The notes under the pieces: model-generated
The model's input: the letters and a program-made list of their open reading frames with translations, nothing else
Databases searched by the model: none
Told to the model about the DNA's origin: nothing
Assembly (NCBI GenBank): GCA_947259425.1
Contig: CAMYMO010000375.1
Location: 1 to 8,646, forward strand
Length of the DNA: 8,646 nt
Direction: 5' to 3'
DNA from: an uncultured Ectothiorhodospiraceae bacterium
Lineage (GTDB): Bacteria; Pseudomonadota; Gammaproteobacteria; UBA6429; Thiohalophilaceae
Shown: positions 6,347-8,646 of the stretch, one piece after another
Layout: the number at the start of each line of letters is the position of its first letter
How positions within the stretch are numbered: position 1 is the stretch's first letter
Program-made: the position numbers and the translations under genes

Positions 6347-6763
6347 TTAGGCAGATTCAGCCTCTGCAGAGTTCTTGGTAGGCATCGAAACAACCGATTT
6401 ATCCGCTGTATGCACCAGATTACCATTCACTTCCGCACCCATCGCCATCTCAATCAGGCTGTAATAAACATTACCATGAACACGCGCCTGGGCCGCTAAT
6501 TCAACATGTGCCAGGGCATGGACATCACCAATCACCGTGCCATTCACAACCACATTAGGGACTTTGACTTCACCCTCAATCACACCACGTTCACTTAATG
6601 TGAGCACCGAGTCATCGCCTTCGGCCGCCATCACACTGCCTTTAACCTTACCATCAACATGCAAACCACCACTGAAAATCACATCACCATGAATCTCACT
6701 GTTTTGCCCGATGAGTGAATCAATTTGGGCGGTTTGCTTCGGTTTCTTCGTGTTTCCCCACAT
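6347..6763 (-). CDS. Bactofilin family polymer-forming protein
   Basis: A small cytoskeletal scaffold protein of the DUF583/CcmA type. Bactofilins polymerise without nucleotide into a right-handed beta-helix and in several bacteria position cell-wall enzymes. The 138 residues show a short polar N-terminal tail (1-15), a beta-helix core (about 17-118) rich in spaced G and V repeats (GDVIFSGGLHVDGKVKGSV, IEGEVKVPNVVVNGTVIGDV, ARVHGNVYYSLIEMAMGAEVNGNL), and a disordered acidic tail. TAQIDSLIGQNSEIHGDV is the classic family entry. There is no signal peptide or membrane helix. AGGAG nine bases before the ATG overlaps the stop of the preceding gene, so it is translated as part of the argC operon. 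An M23 peptidase, the usual partner class, is encoded about 5.4 kb away on the other strand; a functional link is only inference. Confidence 0.93.
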   Translation of the reverse strand: MWGNTKKPKQTAQIDSLIGQNSEIHGDVIFSGGLHVDGKVKGSVMAAEGDDSVLTLSERGVIEGEVKVPNVVVNGTVIGDVHALAHVELAAQARVHGNVYYSLIEMAMGAEVNGNLVHTADKSVVSMPTKNSAEAESA

Positions 6764-6772
6764 GGGTTCCTT

Positions 6773-6777
6773 CTCCT
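6773..6777 (-). promoter_or_regulatory. Ribosome binding site of the bactofilin gene
   Basis: AGGAG on the minus strand, nine bases before the ATG at 6763. It overlaps the TAG stop (6778-6776) of the preceding coiled-coil protein gene and supports coupled translation. Confidence 0.75.
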
Positions 6778-7483
6778 ATGCTGGCCAATCGAATGTCTTT
6801 TCAATGGTTTGTTGCTTATTATTCCGATTACGGGGAACAATACTAACCGTGACTCGATGTGGCGTGAATCCTGAAGGCAACGTCAATTCGCCTTCCATAC
6901 TTTGAAAATAGCGGAAACGGTATTCGAGTTCTTTAACCGATTTCGCAGTTACTTGAGATAATTTTAGCACCTTTGGCTCTTTTCCCTGCCTTCCTTCGAT
7001 ATTTATTTGGATCACACCCCGCGCAAAGCGATCATTTTTCAGCACCTGGGTCAAAATAACCTTGTAGCGATAGCCACGCGTTTTACCATTCGGCTCCACC
7101 CGAAAGCGTTGTAGATGCAGACCTTGGGCGGCATCCTTGGGGGACACGATACCCCGGTAAAAGGCCAGTTCACCTTTTAGCTCCAGGATTTCGGCCTGTA
7201 AGACTTTTAAGGTGGTATCGAGTTCATCATAGGCTTTGCGTTCAATTTGCTTGGCGCGCTCCAAGACCGCTTTTTCTTCCTGTAAATCTTCGATGTTCGA
7301 TTCCAGTTCGTCGACATGATCTAGCAGTACTTTATGCTCTTGTTCCACATCCAGACTGTCATAACCGGCGCTAAAGCGACCGTACTCAAACAAGGCATAA
7401 CCAACGGTGAACAGGGCCACAATGATCAAGGCAATGATCAGACGTGTTCGCCAGGGGTGGTGCGCTTTTACCACTAACGACAT
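6776..7483 (-). CDS. Single-pass membrane protein with coiled coil (PA0663-like, probably DUF6776 family)
   Basis: Function unknown. The 235 residues begin with a short basic N-terminus, then one membrane helix (about 14-33, LIIALIIVALFTVGYALFEY), a long charged coiled coil (about 43-108, rich in E, K and L) and a globular C-terminal domain (about 110-235) with ELAFYRGIVSP at its start and several predicted beta strands. The basic start suggests N-in, C-out topology, placing the coiled coil and globular domain in the periplasm. It resembles the protein found between argC and a bactofilin gene in pseudomonads; the DUF number is from memory. Its ATG follows the argC stop codon with no bases between, and no independent ribosome binding site is clear, so translation is probably coupled to argC. 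A role with the bactofilin 12 bases downstream at the envelope is plausible but unproven. Confidence 0.8.
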   Translation of the reverse strand: MSLVVKAHHPWRTRLIIALIIVALFTVGYALFEYGRFSAGYDSLDVEQEHKVLLDHVDELESNIEDLQEEKAVLERAKQIERKAYDELDTTLKVLQAEILELKGELAFYRGIVSPKDAAQGLHLQRFRVEPNGKTRGYRYKVILTQVLKNDRFARGVIQINIEGRQGKEPKVLKLSQVTAKSVKELEYRFRYFQSMEGELTLPSGFTPHRVTVSIVPRNRNNKQQTIEKTFDWPA

Positions 7484-8524
7484 TTAAGGCACCAATCCAA
7501 TTATTTTTAAACCGGCATCTTCGTCAAAGCCAAACATGATATTCATATTTTGCACGGCCTGACCCGCTGCACCTTTGACCAGGTTATCGATAACCGATAG
7601 CACGACCACCGTATCCCCGCTCGGTGGAACATGGACGGCAAGACGACAATGATTTGCCCCTTTTACACTGCGTGTTTCAGGATGACTGCCTGCGGGCATC
7701 ACATCGACAAACGGTTCATTTTCGTAACGAGTCTCGTACATTTTCTGTAAATCGTCTGGATTTGACTTTAACCGTGCATACAAGGTGGCGTGGATACCCC
7801 GGATCATGGGCGTTAAATGGGGCACAAAGGTTAAGCCAATCTTATCTTTACTCATCAGGCTCAAACCTTGACGTATCTCTGGCCAATGCCGATGACCTGC
7901 CACCCCATAGGCCTTCATACTTTCGCTAGTTTCACTTAATAGCGTGCCAACATTGGCACCACGACCTGCACCACTAACCCCGGATTTGGTATCGGCAATC
8001 AAGTGCTGGCAATCAACCAAACCGGCTTCAATGAGCGGTAAGAAACCTAACTGCACCGCAGTTGGATAGCAACCGGGATTCGCGACCAGGTTTGCAGTGG
8101 TTAACTGGGCACGATTTACTTCCGGCAAACCGTATACCGCTTGTTTTAATAAATCTGGGCAGGCATGTTTTTCACCATACCAATGCTGCCATTCTGCTTC
8201 ATCCTGTAAGCGAAAATCCGCTGCCAGGTCCACCACTCGGGTACCAGTCTCAAGCAACTCAGGTACCAATTTCATTGCAGTACCATTGGGCGTTGCGAAA
8301 AAAACCAGATCGCATTCGGCGAGCAATTTAGCATCCGGTTGACTAAAAGCAATATCAAGGTGCCCGCGCAGATTTGGAAACATCTGGGCAACGGGCATGC
8401 CCGCTTCAGAACGCGAGGTGATTGCAACGATCTCAACATGGGGGTGAAGCGCTAATAATCGTAGCAACTCAACACCGGTATAACCTGTGCCCCCTACGAT
8501 GCCAACTTTAATTGTCTTTGCCAT
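7484..8524 (-). CDS. argC: N-acetyl-gamma-glutamyl-phosphate reductase
   Basis: Third step of arginine synthesis: NADPH-dependent reduction of N-acetylglutamyl-phosphate to its semialdehyde, in the cytoplasm. The 346 residues fit the usual type 1 ArgC length (about 345). The dinucleotide-binding loop GIVGGTGYTGVELLRLL (8-24) is at the N-terminus. The catalytic cysteine C152 lies in ANPGCYPTA, followed by SGVSGAGRG (181-189) and the family motif AGHRHWPEI (209-217) containing the catalytic histidine. FVPHLTPMIRGI (233-244) is also typical. The ATG at 8524 leaves only six residues before the Rossmann strand. Possible ribosome binding sequences are a TGAG five bases away or a GAGGT further up. 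It is the first gene of the run argC, coiled-coil protein, bactofilin. I could not find a convincing promoter or ArgR box in the 122 bases upstream. Confidence 0.97.
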   Translation of the reverse strand: MAKTIKVGIVGGTGYTGVELLRLLALHPHVEIVAITSRSEAGMPVAQMFPNLRGHLDIAFSQPDAKLLAECDLVFFATPNGTAMKLVPELLETGTRVVDLAADFRLQDEAEWQHWYGEKHACPDLLKQAVYGLPEVNRAQLTTANLVANPGCYPTAVQLGFLPLIEAGLVDCQHLIADTKSGVSGAGRGANVGTLLSETSESMKAYGVAGHRHWPEIRQGLSLMSKDKIGLTFVPHLTPMIRGIHATLYARLKSNPDDLQKMYETRYENEPFVDVMPAGSHPETRSVKGANHCRLAVHVPPSGDTVVVLSVIDNLVKGAAGQAVQNMNIMFGFDEDAGLKIIGLVP

Positions 8525-8616
8525 ATTACTCAGTCTACCTCAGGCCTGCATTTACTCACAGGCTACACTCTAAATCATAAAACCAACATGATACGTTAGA
8601 TGAGCTAATGATGAAA

Positions 8617-8646
8617 AGGCAATGGAGGCAATGGGGTCAGACCACA
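8617..8646. repeat. Tandem 9-base repeat and GGTCAGACC dyad at the right edge
   Basis: AGGCAATGG occurs twice back to back (8617-8625, 8626-8634). The second copy runs into TGGGGTCAGACCACA (8632-8646), a 15-base dyad with one mismatch. The TGGGGTCAGACC string resembles, from memory, sequences that recur next to REP-associated tyrosine transposase genes in gammaproteobacteria. The window ends here, so the element cannot be confirmed. Confidence 0.35.

Noticed and set aside
8525..8600. ArgR box and promoter upstream of argC
   Set aside because: TGAGTAAATGCA only loosely resembles an ArgR half-site, and no -35/-10 pair with acceptable spacing was found.
8608..8646. Start of a plus-strand gene (MMKRQWRQWGQTT frame) at the right edge
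   Set aside because: Only 13 codons are visible, there is no ribosome binding site, and the sequence is a tandem repeat plus dyad.

Overview
The window reads as ordinary chromosome from a gammaproteobacterium of moderate GC. The evidence is an ErpA very close to the E. coli protein, an AnmK, a MepM-like M23 peptidase, a PA0663-like membrane protein and a bactofilin next to argC. From memory, Pseudomonas carries the same set (argC, coiled-coil protein, bactofilin, erpA, then convergent anmK and an M23 peptidase). Genus cannot be settled by eye. All seven genes are intact except the M23 peptidase, which is cut by the left edge.

Layout. Positions 1-2092 hold a plus-strand pair for cell-wall turnover: the 3' part of an M23 peptidoglycan endopeptidase, then anmK, which recycles anhydro-MurNAc. 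Positions 2097-8524 hold six minus-strand genes. In transcription order they are argC, a single-pass coiled-coil protein, a bactofilin, erpA, a short-form citrate synthase and a membrane-bound GGDEF-EAL protein. The first three are tightly packed (gaps of 0 and 12 bases) and look like one operon. The gap before erpA (88 bases, 100 to the preferred ATG) holds a sigma70-like promoter overlapped by a palindrome that fits the IscR type 2 consensus at every defined position. Citrate synthase and the GGDEF-EAL gene follow leaders of 193 and 273 bases and are probably separate units. anmK and the GGDEF-EAL gene converge with only 4 bases between their stops.

How the parts relate. The outer genes form a conserved housekeeping neighbourhood: arginine synthesis, Fe-S delivery, cell shape and peptidoglycan. 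Compared with the Pseudomonas order as I recall it, citrate synthase and the c-di-GMP enzyme are extra genes between erpA and anmK. The GGDEF-EAL gene is visibly more AT-rich in its sensor part, and its leader holds an imperfect inverted repeat of about 75 bases plus two smaller hairpins. That leader, the IscR-like site and a repeat-like motif at the extreme right edge are the parts most worth a second look. I found no CRISPR array, RNA gene, complete mobile element or clearly new multi-gene system.
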